Assembly: GCA_963809925.1 (NCBI GenBank)
Contig: CAWELH010000004.1
Coordinates: forward strand, 62,001 to 126,000
Direction of reading: 5' to 3'
Source of the DNA: DASQZK01 sp963809925
GTDB lineage: Bacteria; Bacteroidota; Bacteroidia; Bacteroidales; GCA-2748055
Length of the DNA stretch: 64,000 bases
The notes beneath the pieces were generated by a model, which was not told the origin of the DNA, made no database searches, and saw only the letters and a program-made list of their open reading frames with translations. Shown one piece after another: positions 46,012 to 55,706 of this stretch (positions are counted from its first letter, which is position 1; every line of letters begins with the position of its first letter). The position numbers and the translations under genes are program-made.

Positions 46012-47745
46012 ATGCAACAGATCAACTCTTTTCTTCTATGGCTGAATCAGTATATTGGCGGGCATGAATGGTTTGTGTTCTTCTTGCTCGGAACAGGAGT
46101 CTTCTTTACCATTTACCTTGGTTTTCCTCAGATCAGATATTTTGCTCATGCATTACGAATTGTCCGTGGCAAGTATGACAAAAAAGGCGACGTTGGCGAT
46201 ACATCGCATTTCCAGGCCCTGACGACTGCACTCTCGGGAACGGTTGGTACAGGCAATATTGCCGGTGTGGCACTTGCTATCCATCTCGGAGGCCCTGCTG
46301 CCCTTTTCTGGATGCTGGTGACCGCATTGCTTGGCATGTGTACTAAATTTGTTGAAGTCACCATCTCTCATAAATACAGGGATATTCTGCCCGACGGGTC
46401 CATATCCGGAGGCCCTATGTATTATATGAAGAAAAAGCTTAATATCCGCACACGGTCGGGGAAACTGATCAGGACCGGAGCGATCATCGGCGGTTTTTTT
46501 GCCTTTGCAACGATACTATCCTCCTTTGGCACAGGAAGCCTGCCGCAGATCAACAGCATTTCCGATTCCCTATTTGATACATTCAGTATTAACAGGATCG
46601 TATCCGGCGGTGTTTTGGCCGTACTTCTGGCACTGGTCATCATCGGGGGAATCAAACGCATTGCCAAAGTGACATCAACCCTTGTCCCGGTTATGGCTAT
46701 CCTGTACTTTCTCGGCGCCATCTTCGTCATAGGCACCAACTACCAGAATATCCTTCCTTCCCTGTTGTCCGTCTTCAGTGATGCTTTTACCGGATCAGCC
46801 GCTGTCGGAGGCTTCCTCGGTGCGGGTTTTGCCTTTACGTTTAATATGGGGGTAAACAGGGGATTGTTTTCGAATGAAGCAGGTCAGGGATCGGCTCCTA
46901 TTGCACACTCCGCAGCCAAAGCTCACGAACCGGTTTCAGAAGGTATGGTAGCCATACTTGAACCGTTTATCGATACCATCATTATTTGTTTTCTAACCGG
47001 ACTCGTTCTTCTTTCATCCGGGGTGTGGAATGAAAAGTTCTATAATCGCTTTGAGGAAGCTGATCTCAGGGTTCTTACCGGAATATACCATGAAGATCAG
47101 AATGTGGAGAAGAAGGAACTCAGAAATTTTATGGTTGGTAAATCAGATCTGCCACGATACTCCGGAACGATAGAAGTGACCGACGGAAAAATTACCAGCG
47201 ATGTTACGCTTATCCATGCACAATCTGTTGCAGACGAAGTTTCCGTAATGGAAAACGGAGAACCCTTCAACGGCGAACTGGCAATAACAAATGGTAAACT
47301 CTCTGAGAGTGATTTCTCAAAGGTGGAGATTTGGGGTAACTCACTCATTCACAGCGCACCACTTACCACAGCAGCGTTTAATCGAAGTTTTCTCGGAAAT
47401 TACGGCCAGTATATCGTCGCCATTGGCCTGCTCCTTTTCGCCTTCTCTACGGCCATTTCCTGGTCGTATTATGGCGGTAGGGCAGTAACCTACCTTTTCG
47501 GCACCAAATACGTGGTGATTTACAAGCTGATATATGTTGTCACCTTCTTCTTCGCGGCATTCACCGATACTACCATTGTATGGAACCTGTCGTATATCAC
47601 CATTGCCATCATGACCATACCTAACCTGGCAGGATTGTGGATATTGCACAAAGATATTAAATCAACCATCAGGCAGTACTGGGTTGATTTCGTTAAAGAA
47701 TGGCCCGATGATATGCTGCCGAAAAGGCTGAGAGGCAGAAAATGA
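46012..47745 (+). CDS. Alanine/glycine:cation symporter (AGCS family) with a large internal insert
   Basis: A 577-residue membrane protein. The AGCS signature regions are clear: TALSGTVGTGNIAGVALAI, GGPMYYMKKKL and NRGLFSNEAGQGSAPIAHSA. It takes up alanine or glycine with Na+. Between the eighth helix and the conserved TTAAFNRSFLGNYG segment there is an added stretch of about 100 residues (roughly 343-445), beta-rich and with no transmembrane helix, absent from the roughly 450-residue Gram-positive and gamma-proteobacterial family members I know. It stands alone between the efflux operon and the minus-strand RlmD-like gene, whose stop is 2 bp away. Confidence 0.9.
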   Translation: MQQINSFLLWLNQYIGGHEWFVFFLLGTGVFFTIYLGFPQIRYFAHALRIVRGKYDKKGDVGDTSHFQALTTALSGTVGTGNIAGVALAIHLGGPAALFWMLVTALLGMCTKFVEVTISHKYRDILPDGSISGGPMYYMKKKLNIRTRSGKLIRTGAIIGGFFAFATILSSFGTGSLPQINSISDSLFDTFSINRIVSGGVLAVLLALVIIGGIKRIAKVTSTLVPVMAILYFLGAIFVIGTNYQNILPSLLSVFSDAFTGSAAVGGFLGAGFAFTFNMGVNRGLFSNEAGQGSAPIAHSAAKAHEPVSEGMVAILEPFIDTIIICFLTGLVLLSSGVWNEKFYNRFEEADLRVLTGIYHEDQNVEKKELRNFMVGKSDLPRYSGTIEVTDGKITSDVTLIHAQSVADEVSVMENGEPFNGELAITNGKLSESDFSKVEIWGNSLIHSAPLTTAAFNRSFLGNYGQYIVAIGLLLFAFSTAISWSYYGGRAVTYLFGTKYVVIYKLIYVVTFFFAAFTDTTIVWNLSYITIAIMTIPNLAGLWILHKDIKSTIRQYWVDFVKEWPDDMLPKRLRGRK

Positions 47746-47747
47746 TA

Positions 47748-49160
47748 CTAAACATCAGTGCGGAGTTCCAGGCAGGCAACATTCTCGACATGGTGGGTCT
47801 GTGGAAACATGTCAACCGGCTGTAGTTCTGTTACCTTGTATTTTACGTTAAGCAATTGAAGATCACGTGCCTGGGTTGCCGGATTACAACTCACGTATAC
47901 TATTTTCCCTGGTTCCATCCTGAGGATCTGATCAATGACCTGCGTGTGCATGCCCGCGCGTGGCGGATCCGTGATGATGATATCCGGGCGTCCATGATGC
48001 TGGAGAAAGCTGTCATTGAGCACATCCTTGATATCCCCTGCAAAAAAGGATGTATTTCCAATCCCGTTGATCCTGGAATTTATCTGCGCATCTTCAATGG
48101 CTTCTGGAACTGATTCGATACCTATGACTTTTCCGGCGTGCCGTGCAATGAAATTGGCAATAGTTCCTGTGCCGGTGTATAGATCATACACGGTTTCATG
48201 TCCGGTAAGTCCGGCAAATTCCCTGGCAACCCTGTAAAGTTCAAGAGCCTGCCGGGTGTTTGTCTGGAAGAATGATTTTGGTCCGATCTTGAAATTCAGT
48301 TCCTCCATCTGCTCAAAGATATGGTCCCTGCCATGATACAGCCGGATATCCTGATCGTATAGGGTGTCGTTCCCTTTGCCGTTGATGACATACATCAGGG
48401 ATGTAATTCCCGGCACACGAGTCAGAAGATGGTCGAGCAAACGTAATCGTTTTTCTTCTTCTTCATGAAAAAAGGATAGGATAACCATTACCTCACCATT
48501 CAGAGATGTTCTGATAATGAGATTCCTAAGAAATCCCGTATGTGACTTCTGACTAAAGTATGTGTAACCGTTCGCGATAGCAAATTCCTTTACTGCATCT
48601 CTGATGGTATTCCCCGGTTCATCCTGGAGCCAACACTTTTTTATATCCACTACCTTATCGAAAAGGCCGGGCACATGAAAGCCGAGGGCACGGGTATCAT
48701 TGATAACCCCCTCGCGGGCAATCTCCGCCTCCTCTAGCCAGCGGTGATCGGAAAAGGTATACTCGAGTTTATTCCGGTAGAACCTGTCGACCGGAGAACC
48801 GATGATCGTGCGGATCTCCGGGATGTCTACATGGCCGATTCGTTGAATCGCATCACCAACCTGTTTTTGTTTGTATTTCAATTGAAAGGAGTAAGGCAGA
48901 TGTTGCCATTTGCATCCTCCGCATATGCCGAAATGGCTGCAAAAAGGTTCCTGCCGGATGGATGAGTATTGACGAATCGCTGTGACCCGGCCTTCCATAT
49001 AGTTGTTCTTTTTCTTCGTCACCTGGATATCGACGATGTCACCGGGTACCACCATAGCAACAAAACATACCATATTGTTAACACGTGCAATGGCCTTTCC
49101 TTCAGCCCCGACATCCGTAATTTCCACGTTCTCCAGGTGGGGTAGTTTTTTCCTTGCCAA
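47748..49160 (-). CDS. rlmD: 23S rRNA (uracil-5-)-methyltransferase, RlmD/RumA type
   Basis: About 470 residues. An N-terminal TRAM domain (ENVEITDVGAEGKAIARV) is followed by the 4Fe-4S cluster Cys set, C-x5-C-x2-C in FCSHFGICGGCKW, with a fourth in KKCWLQDE. A SAM-binding methyltransferase domain carries YDLYTGTGTIANFIARHAGK, and the catalytic Cys sits in VYVSCNPATQARDL. It makes m5U in 23S rRNA (U1939 in E. coli), although some Bacteroidota homologues have other targets. A TTG at 49160 gives MARKKLPHLE, which fits the family; another TTG at 49205 gives a 15-residue extension. Confidence 0.9.
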   Translation of the reverse strand: MARKKLPHLENVEITDVGAEGKAIARVNNMVCFVAMVVPGDIVDIQVTKKKNNYMEGRVTAIRQYSSIRQEPFCSHFGICGGCKWQHLPYSFQLKYKQKQVGDAIQRIGHVDIPEIRTIIGSPVDRFYRNKLEYTFSDHRWLEEAEIAREGVINDTRALGFHVPGLFDKVVDIKKCWLQDEPGNTIRDAVKEFAIANGYTYFSQKSHTGFLRNLIIRTSLNGEVMVILSFFHEEEEKRLRLLDHLLTRVPGITSLMYVINGKGNDTLYDQDIRLYHGRDHIFEQMEELNFKIGPKSFFQTNTRQALELYRVAREFAGLTGHETVYDLYTGTGTIANFIARHAGKVIGIESVPEAIEDAQINSRINGIGNTSFFAGDIKDVLNDSFLQHHGRPDIIITDPPRAGMHTQVIDQILRMEPGKIVYVSCNPATQARDLQLLNVKYKVTELQPVDMFPQTHHVENVACLELRTDV

Positions 49161-49391
49161 TACTGCTAAGATTGAAGTTTGAAATATCGTATTTATGACT
49201 GCCAAAGATAATCAATCCTGTCGAGAACGGGCATGATCCGCTGAGGAATGATAGAGATTGAAGATTATTACCCGGTGAAAAAACCAGCATCTTTATTTCT
49301 TTGTTACAGCTTATTAAACTTACTTTGCAAATTCAAAAAAAGAATCCCTGAACAGCTTTCGGGTCATTGTGTAATCATATACGTAGCCAGC

Positions 49392-51332
49392 ATGATTTCT
49401 GTTGATAATTTAACGGTCAGATTTGGAGGGTTCACCTTGCTGGACAGTGTTTCCCTTATGATTGGCGACCGGGACCGCATCGGTCTGGTAGGGCGAAATG
49501 GCGCGGGAAAAACAACATTGATGAAGATCATCTCTGGAAAACAGGATCCGACGCTGGGGAGGGTAGTATGCTCAGCCAGCCAGAAAGCCGGATACCTGCC
49601 ACAACAGATGGCCCATCATGATGGCAAAACGGTTTACGAAGAAGCCATGACTGCCTTTGATCACGTCCTGAAACTTGAAAGACAGATCGGACATATTACT
49701 GAAGAACTTGGAAACAGGGACGACTATGAGTCGGAAGCCTACCTGAAACTGATCGACGATCTGACCACGAAGAGTGAACGCTTCGAAATGGAAGGCGGAA
49801 GTTCTGTACATGGTGATGTTGAGAAAACGCTGACAGGACTCGGATTCGAACGTACCGACCTTGACAGACCCACGGCAGAATTCAGCGGAGGCTGGCGGAT
49901 GAGGATCGAATTGGCAAAGATTCTTCTTCAAAAGCCCGACTTTATACTCCTGGATGAGCCGACGAATCACCTCGATATTGAATCCATTCAATGGCTGGAA
50001 GATTTCCTCCTGTCGTATCCCGGAGGCGTTGTACTGATCTCACACGACCGGGCATTTCTCGATAATATAACAAACAGGACGGTTGAGATCAGCATGGCAA
50101 AACTCACCGATTACAAGGTTTCTTATTCTAAATATGTTGTTCTGCGGAAAGAGAGAAGGGAGCAGCAACTGGCCGCATTTCAGAATCAGCAGAAGATGAT
50201 TAAGGATACTGAGGAATTTATCGAACGCTTCAGATATAAAGCCACAAAAGCAGTACAGGTGCAAAGCCGGATAAAACAGCTCGAAAAACTCGACCGGATT
50301 GAGATGGAGGAGGAGGAGCGTTCTGCGATGAATCTTAAATTTCCCCCCGCTCCCCGATCAGGGAAAATTGTTATGGAAACCAAGATGTTAGGAAAGAATT
50401 ACGGCGAGCACGTCATCCTTAAAAATATCAATCTTGTGCTTGAAAGAGGAGAGAAAATTGCTTTCGTCGGAAAAAATGGTGAAGGCAAAACTACCCTGTC
50501 CAAAATCCTTATCGGCGCCCTCGATCATACAGGTGAACTTAAAGCGGGACACAATGTTAGTATTGGTTACTTTGCCCAGAATCAGGATGAGTTGATGGAC
50601 GAAAATAAAACAGTTTTTGAAACAATTGATGCCGTTGCGGTAGGAGACATCAGGGTGAAGATCAGGGACATACTTGGTGCATTTCTTTTTGGCGGGGATG
50701 AAGTGGATAAGAAGGTAAAAGTGTTATCAGGCGGGGAAAGGTCACGGCTTTCCCTGGCAAGTATGTTGCTTCAGACAAACAACCTCCTGGTAATGGACGA
50801 GCCTACCAATCATCTCGATATGCGTTCAAAAGATATCCTTAAATCTGCGCTTCGTGACTATGATGGCACTTTAATTGTGGTATCGCACGACAGGGAATTT
50901 CTCGATGGGTTGGTTGATAAAGTATATGAATTCCGGGATCACAGGATTTATGAACATCACGGCGGGATATATAACTTTTTGAAGCGGCGGAAGCTTGAAT
51001 CTTTGAGAGACCTGGAGAGATCGGAAAGTGCAGTGCAGGAAAACCTGGAGGACGATTCGAAATCGGACAATAAAGCACTCTATCAGAAACGGAAGGAATA
51101 CGACCGCATCATGAGGAAGACTGAAAACCAGCTCGCAAAGGCAGAAAAAGAGATCGTAGATATCGAGAAAAGGTTTGAAGAACTGAATGATTTGCTGGCC
51201 AGTAAGGGGAATATCGATGATCCGGCCCTTTTTGGTGAATATAAACACGTGAAAGAGGACCTTGACAGCAGGATGACGGAATGGGAAAGGCTGCACAATG
51301 ACCTGGAAAAATTGAAAGATGAAAGAATTTAG
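49392..51332 (+). CDS. ABC-F type ATPase (ribosome-associated)
   Basis: A 646-residue protein from the ATG at 49392; the open frame starts earlier (49248), but the first 48 residues are not protein-like for this family. It has two ATPase domains: Walker A GRNGAGKTT and GKNGEGKTT, signatures FSGGWRMRIELAK and LSGGERSRLSLAS, and a linker helix region with YKATKAVQVQSRIKQLEKLD. The C-terminal coiled coil (YDRIMRKTENQLAKAEKEI) resembles Uup. ABC-F proteins work at the ribosome E site and some confer antibiotic resistance. The GWxTD gene follows after 17 bp. Confidence 0.93.
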   Translation: MISVDNLTVRFGGFTLLDSVSLMIGDRDRIGLVGRNGAGKTTLMKIISGKQDPTLGRVVCSASQKAGYLPQQMAHHDGKTVYEEAMTAFDHVLKLERQIGHITEELGNRDDYESEAYLKLIDDLTTKSERFEMEGGSSVHGDVEKTLTGLGFERTDLDRPTAEFSGGWRMRIELAKILLQKPDFILLDEPTNHLDIESIQWLEDFLLSYPGGVVLISHDRAFLDNITNRTVEISMAKLTDYKVSYSKYVVLRKERREQQLAAFQNQQKMIKDTEEFIERFRYKATKAVQVQSRIKQLEKLDRIEMEEEERSAMNLKFPPAPRSGKIVMETKMLGKNYGEHVILKNINLVLERGEKIAFVGKNGEGKTTLSKILIGALDHTGELKAGHNVSIGYFAQNQDELMDENKTVFETIDAVAVGDIRVKIRDILGAFLFGGDEVDKKVKVLSGGERSRLSLASMLLQTNNLLVMDEPTNHLDMRSKDILKSALRDYDGTLIVVSHDREFLDGLVDKVYEFRDHRIYEHHGGIYNFLKRRKLESLRDLERSESAVQENLEDDSKSDNKALYQKRKEYDRIMRKTENQLAKAEKEIVDIEKRFEELNDLLASKGNIDDPALFGEYKHVKEDLDSRMTEWERLHNDLEKLKDERI

Positions 51333-51349
51333 TTAAATTGGGATAGAAA

Positions 51350-52648
51350 ATGTCAGAAATGATCAGGCGTATATTATTTACTTTATTATTTCTGTTGATC
51401 CTTCTGGTCCAGGGTTGTAAACTGCAAAATAAAACACAGCGGCCTGCCGGCAATCTTGCTGATATCTATAACCCTGGAAGAGTGACCATCCACCCCGATT
51501 TCCTTGTGAATCACATCAACGATTCCACCTCTATTTTATATATACGGATTTACCCTTCAGAATTACTCTTCAACCAGGCAAATGAAATGGGCAACTTCAT
51601 TGCTAAGCTTAAGGTTGGTTTTATTCTTGAAGAAGCCGGAAACGATCCTGACAAAGCCGCGGGAATTGTCGATTCAGCCTCTATAGCCCGGACTCTGAAC
51701 CGGAATGATATGAGAAACAGCTTTTTTACCGCACTTCCACTGAAGGCGTACAATGGCAAAAAATATATCGCCAGGGTTGACGTCGATGATTTGCTTCGGG
51801 GTACGGTTACGGAGAATTTTCTCATTGTGGATAAAACCTCACCGTATGGTCCGCAAAATTTTAAGGTATTGTCTGCGGTTACAAATTACCCCTCTTTCAC
51901 CAATGAATTTGGAAGCGGTGAGCAGTTTAGGATCCTGTTTAACAGGATGGGATACGACAGTCTTATCGTTGATTATTATTCTCCGGACCAAAGCCTGCCC
52001 AGGCCTATATTTTCAACGGCTCCCGAAATCCCAATGAAAAACTACCCCGATAGTATTTGGACTGTGCCCTTTAACGATTCTCTCGCCTACATTCTGCCTT
52101 TGCGGGGCATTTATCATCTGAGGGTGAGCCCCGATTACAAAGAAGGGCTGACATTATTTAATTTTGGAGAAAATTTTCCCAGGATACAGACCTCTGAAGA
52201 TATGCTTGGGCCGATGGTTTACCTCACTTCCTCCGTCGAATTCCGGGATCTGAGGATGGAGCCCAACCGGAAACTGGCCATCGACAATTTCTGGCTTAAG
52301 ATTGCCGGGGATACTGATGCTGCAAGGGAACTGATCAGGGTATATTACACCAGGGTGTTGTATGCCAACCTCTATTTCTCATCCTATAAGGAAGGCTGGA
52401 AAACCGACCGTGGTATGATTTATATTATCTTTGGCCCACCAAACTTACTGGATAAATCCCTGGCAGTTGAGAAGTGGACCTATCTGAGCAAACGAGCCAA
52501 TATACCCATTGAATTTATTTTCGACAGGAAGGATGATTTATTTACGTATAAGGATTTTGTGCTCAACAGGAACATTAGTTCCACCGGCTACTGGTCCGAA
52601 GCTATCAGGTCATGGAGAAGAGGGAAGATCTATTCTCCCGAATATTAA
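51350..52648 (+). CDS. GWxTD-domain lipoprotein
   Basis: A 432-residue protein with a lipoprotein signal (lipobox LVQGC, Cys-24) and, near residue 345-360, the domain-naming motif GWKTDRGMIYIIFGPP. GWxTD proteins are Bacteroidota envelope proteins of unknown function. It lies between the ABC-F gene and rlmB (12 bp to the next start). Confidence 0.9.
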   Translation: MSEMIRRILFTLLFLLILLVQGCKLQNKTQRPAGNLADIYNPGRVTIHPDFLVNHINDSTSILYIRIYPSELLFNQANEMGNFIAKLKVGFILEEAGNDPDKAAGIVDSASIARTLNRNDMRNSFFTALPLKAYNGKKYIARVDVDDLLRGTVTENFLIVDKTSPYGPQNFKVLSAVTNYPSFTNEFGSGEQFRILFNRMGYDSLIVDYYSPDQSLPRPIFSTAPEIPMKNYPDSIWTVPFNDSLAYILPLRGIYHLRVSPDYKEGLTLFNFGENFPRIQTSEDMLGPMVYLTSSVEFRDLRMEPNRKLAIDNFWLKIAGDTDAARELIRVYYTRVLYANLYFSSYKEGWKTDRGMIYIIFGPPNLLDKSLAVEKWTYLSKRANIPIEFIFDRKDDLFTYKDFVLNRNISSTGYWSEAIRSWRRGKIYSPEY

Positions 52649-52660
52649 AAAACACCGTCA

Positions 52661-53434
52661 TTGAAAAAGCAGGAAGATTTTATTTTTGGTATCCGGGCAG
52701 TCATTGAAGCCATCCGTTCCGGAAAAGAGGTTGATCGGGTGCTGATCGCAAATAAACCGGAGAGTCAGGTGATACTGGAGTTGTTTCCCCTCGTCAGGCT
52801 TCATGAAATTCCGTTTCAGTATGTGCCTTATGAGAAACTGAACAAGATTACGCGGAAGAATCACCAGGGAGTGGTTGCCTTTATCTCGTCTATTTCATAC
52901 AGTCCGTTGGAAGAAATTGTGGCTTCGGCCTTTGAAAAAGGGAATGACCCGCTTATCGTCCTACTCGACCAGATCTCTGATGTACGAAACTTTGGAGCTA
53001 TAGCCCGCTCGGCAGAGTGTCTTGGATTTTCCGGTATCGTCATACCTATTCGTGGTGCAGCCCGGATCAATGCCGATGCCGTCAAAACTTCAGCAGGCGC
53101 CCTGATGAACATCCCTGTAGCAAGGGTCCGTTCAATGGAACACGCCATAGAATACCTGAAAAATTCGGGATTGAAAATCATAAGCGTCACGGAGAAAGCT
53201 GATGATCTTTGCTACGACAAAAACCTTACCGGTCCGGTAGCTATTATCCTTGGAAGCGAGGAAAAAGGAATATCACCCGGTCTGTTAAACCTTTCTGATG
53301 CCAGGGTAAAGATTCCGATGACCGGGTTTACCATGTCATTAAACGTATCTGTCGCTGCCTCGGTTTTAATGTATGAAGTGTGGCGCCAGCGGGCCGCCTT
53401 ATCACCGATCAATAAAGGGGGATCTGACGACTGA
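52661..53434 (+). CDS. rlmB: 23S rRNA (guanosine-2'-O-)-methyltransferase RlmB-like
   Basis: A 257-residue SPOUT enzyme starting at TTG 52661; the in-frame stop of the previous gene lies just upstream and no ATG is available, so this start is forced. The opening DFIFGIRAVIEAIRSGKEVD is the usual RlmB N-terminus. The knot motifs are LLDQISDVRNFGAIARSAEC, VAIILGSEEKGISPGLL and IPMTGFTMSLNVSVAASVLM. It methylates G2251 in the P loop of 23S rRNA. Its 3' end overlaps the convergent Lrp gene by 26 bp. Confidence 0.93.
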   Translation: MKKQEDFIFGIRAVIEAIRSGKEVDRVLIANKPESQVILELFPLVRLHEIPFQYVPYEKLNKITRKNHQGVVAFISSISYSPLEEIVASAFEKGNDPLIVLLDQISDVRNFGAIARSAECLGFSGIVIPIRGAARINADAVKTSAGALMNIPVARVRSMEHAIEYLKNSGLKIISVTEKADDLCYDKNLTGPVAIILGSEEKGISPGLLNLSDARVKIPMTGFTMSLNVSVAASVLMYEVWRQRAALSPINKGGSDD

Positions 53435-53873
53435 AAGACTCCTCCAGGGAGATAAATGTCTCTGTCCGGGCGATACCAGGAATAGCCTGAAGTTTATCAA
53501 CCAGCACATGCTTCAGATCTTCATTGTTCTTCGTGTAAACCTTAATGAATATACTGTAATTGCCGGTTGTATAATGACATTGTACGATCTCCGGAATATC
53601 TTTGAGTTTCTTGACAACCTCCGTATACAGACTTGCACTCTCCAGGAAAATACCCATATACGCGCAGGTGTGATAACCGATCTTTTTTGGATTAATCATA
53701 AATTGTGATCCGGTGATCACTCCCAGACGTGTAAGTCTTTGGATTCGCTGATGAATTGCTGCACCTGATACATTACATTCTCTTGCTACCTCAAGATAAG
53801 GAATGCGTGCATTTTCCATGATCAGGGAAAGAATCTTTCGGTCCAGGCCGTCAATTTGTAAGGTCTCTTCCAT
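53409..53873 (-). CDS. Lrp/AsnC-family transcriptional regulator
   Basis: A 154-residue protein: an N-terminal helix-turn-helix (LDRKILSLIMENARIPYLEV, AAIHQRIQRLTRLGVI) and a C-terminal RAM/ligand domain (about 65-150). ATG 53873 is preferred over a GTG three codons upstream. Lrp/AsnC proteins form octamers and sense amino acids. Its target is unknown; convergent overlap with rlmB could give antisense interference. Confidence 0.93.
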   Translation of the reverse strand: MEETLQIDGLDRKILSLIMENARIPYLEVARECNVSGAAIHQRIQRLTRLGVITGSQFMINPKKIGYHTCAYMGIFLESASLYTEVVKKLKDIPEIVQCHYTTGNYSIFIKVYTKNNEDLKHVLVDKLQAIPGIARTETFISLEESFSRQIPLY

Positions 53874-53882
53874 TTTTATCAC

Positions 53883-54317
53883 AACTATTTTTTAAATGCT
53901 AAACAAAATTAAACTTCAGCTTTCTATCTGAAGATAATATTAAATATTTTTTGACTAATTATTATCCGATTTGTCGGTTTATTTATAGTAACAATTTTAA
54001 CGAGTTTTTTAATCCCGGTGAAAACATGGAAGGAAGCCGACGTTGTTTACATGTTATAGCTCTGAATAGTGCCGTTTGAAAAAATGATTAGTTCCTTCGG
54101 GAGTATACCGGATAATCGAAAGGAATAGTAGTATATTCATTTCGATCTGTAAATTTATACAAATATGTCAAGTTTCTCCAATCCGGGGCTTAAAAAGGAG
54201 GCGTAAAACCTTAAAAGTGCTGCATAGCATAATGAACCTCCGGGGGTGGATCAAGCTCTGGCATGAGGACAGGGCATGGGTGATCCAAACCTGTTTTTAC
54301 TAAAAATTGTGACAAAT
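53883..54317. other. Intergenic region between Lrp and MscS-type genes
   Basis: 435 bp, AT-rich at the left and G-rich near 54180-54260. It holds the Lrp promoter (minus strand). No gene or strong hairpin recognised; small open frames overlap the MscS 3' end. Confidence 0.45.
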
Positions 54318-55607
54318 CTATGCCGGTTTTCTTTCCTGATTTTCATCCTGCTGACCGAACAAAGCTTTGAAGTCATCACCGGTCGGATTCTGGAAGACTC
54401 TGAGTTCAAAATAGGGGATGGACGCCAGTATATGATCGAAGATATCTGCCTGCAGGGCTTCATACTTTGCCCATTCCTGTTCACGACTGAAAACATAGAT
54501 TTCAACAGGGATTCCTGTTTCTGATGGCTGAAGATGACGGATCAGGAAGGTAAGGTCGGTATTGACTTTTGGGTGCTGGCGGAGGTACGCTTCAACATAT
54601 TGACGGAACACGCCCAGGTTGGTCAATCTTCTTCCGTTCACCGGTAAGGAAGGGTCAGCTTTCTGTTCTTCGTTAAAACGGTCTATTTCCGCCTCACGGT
54701 CAACTATATATTTCCTGACAAGCTGGATCTTTTTAAGTTTTTCCCGGAGCACAGGATCAACGTATTTCACACTTCTCATATCGATACTGACCGATCTCTT
54801 GATTCTTCTGCCTCCGGATTCCTCCATACCCTTCCAGTTGTTGAAGGCTTCTGTAACCAGTGAATAGGTGGGAAAAGTCACAATGGTCTTGTCCCAGTTC
54901 TGGACTTTCACTGTATTCAGGGTAATTTCGATAACCGTTCCGTCTGCCTGCCTGCTGGGCATGGTTATCCAGTCGCCAGGCTTTACCATATTATTGGCAG
55001 AAACCTGGATACTTGCCACAAGTCCGAGTATGGTATCTTTAAAGACTAACAACAGAACGGCAGCCAGGGCACCAAGACCTGCAAGCAGCTTGAGGGCAGG
55101 CGTGCCACTCAGGATGGAGATGACCAGGATGATACCGACAAAGAATACCATGAGCTTAACTACCTGAACATAACCTTTTATTGGTTTTTCCTGGGCGATT
55201 GGAAGGGTCTGGTAAACGGAATGGAGGGCACTCAGGAAAGAATCGGTCACAAGCAAGCCGATCAGGATCATATAGAGAATGGTAACCGTTTGAAGGATAT
55301 GAATCAGCCGCGGCATTTCAATTGAGTAACCGATGGTGTAGTATATAACCAGTGCCGGGGCGATATGAGCCAGCCGCTGGAAAAATTTATATTCGAGTAG
55401 CGCATCATCCCATTTATTTTTACTCTTCTTCACGTAGCTCTTTAATGAAGTAATAAGGATATTTTTCGCCAGTTTATCGGCTATCCATGCCAGGAAAAAG
55501 ATCACGACCAGAATGGTTAAGGATACGAGAAAGCCAGCATTTCTTTCAGATAATCCTATATTTTCCTGAAGAAGATTGTCCAGTAAGTGAATTAAATATT
55601 CAATCAT
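54318..55607 (-). CDS. MscS-family mechanosensitive channel (YbdG/MscM-like)
   Basis: A 429-residue protein with about five N-terminal helices and the MscS pore and beta domain: LAGLGALAAVLLLVFKDTIL, ASIQVSANNMVKPGDWITMP and VQNWDKTIVTFPTYSLVTEA. The insertion after this segment (VSIDMRSVKYVDPVLREKLK) is typical of the YbdG branch. It responds to osmotic downshift. The second MscS in the window; this one stands alone. Confidence 0.9.
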   Translation of the reverse strand: MIEYLIHLLDNLLQENIGLSERNAGFLVSLTILVVIFFLAWIADKLAKNILITSLKSYVKKSKNKWDDALLEYKFFQRLAHIAPALVIYYTIGYSIEMPRLIHILQTVTILYMILIGLLVTDSFLSALHSVYQTLPIAQEKPIKGYVQVVKLMVFFVGIILVISILSGTPALKLLAGLGALAAVLLLVFKDTILGLVASIQVSANNMVKPGDWITMPSRQADGTVIEITLNTVKVQNWDKTIVTFPTYSLVTEAFNNWKGMEESGGRRIKRSVSIDMRSVKYVDPVLREKLKKIQLVRKYIVDREAEIDRFNEEQKADPSLPVNGRRLTNLGVFRQYVEAYLRQHPKVNTDLTFLIRHLQPSETGIPVEIYVFSREQEWAKYEALQADIFDHILASIPYFELRVFQNPTGDDFKALFGQQDENQERKPA

Positions 55608-55706
55608 GGGAAGTGTACGATTTGTTTTTCTTCTGCTAAGTTATAATTTTACTACGTTTTCTGAAAGTGGCTGAATGCACGCTTTTTAATTCTTATGTGA
55701 TATACT

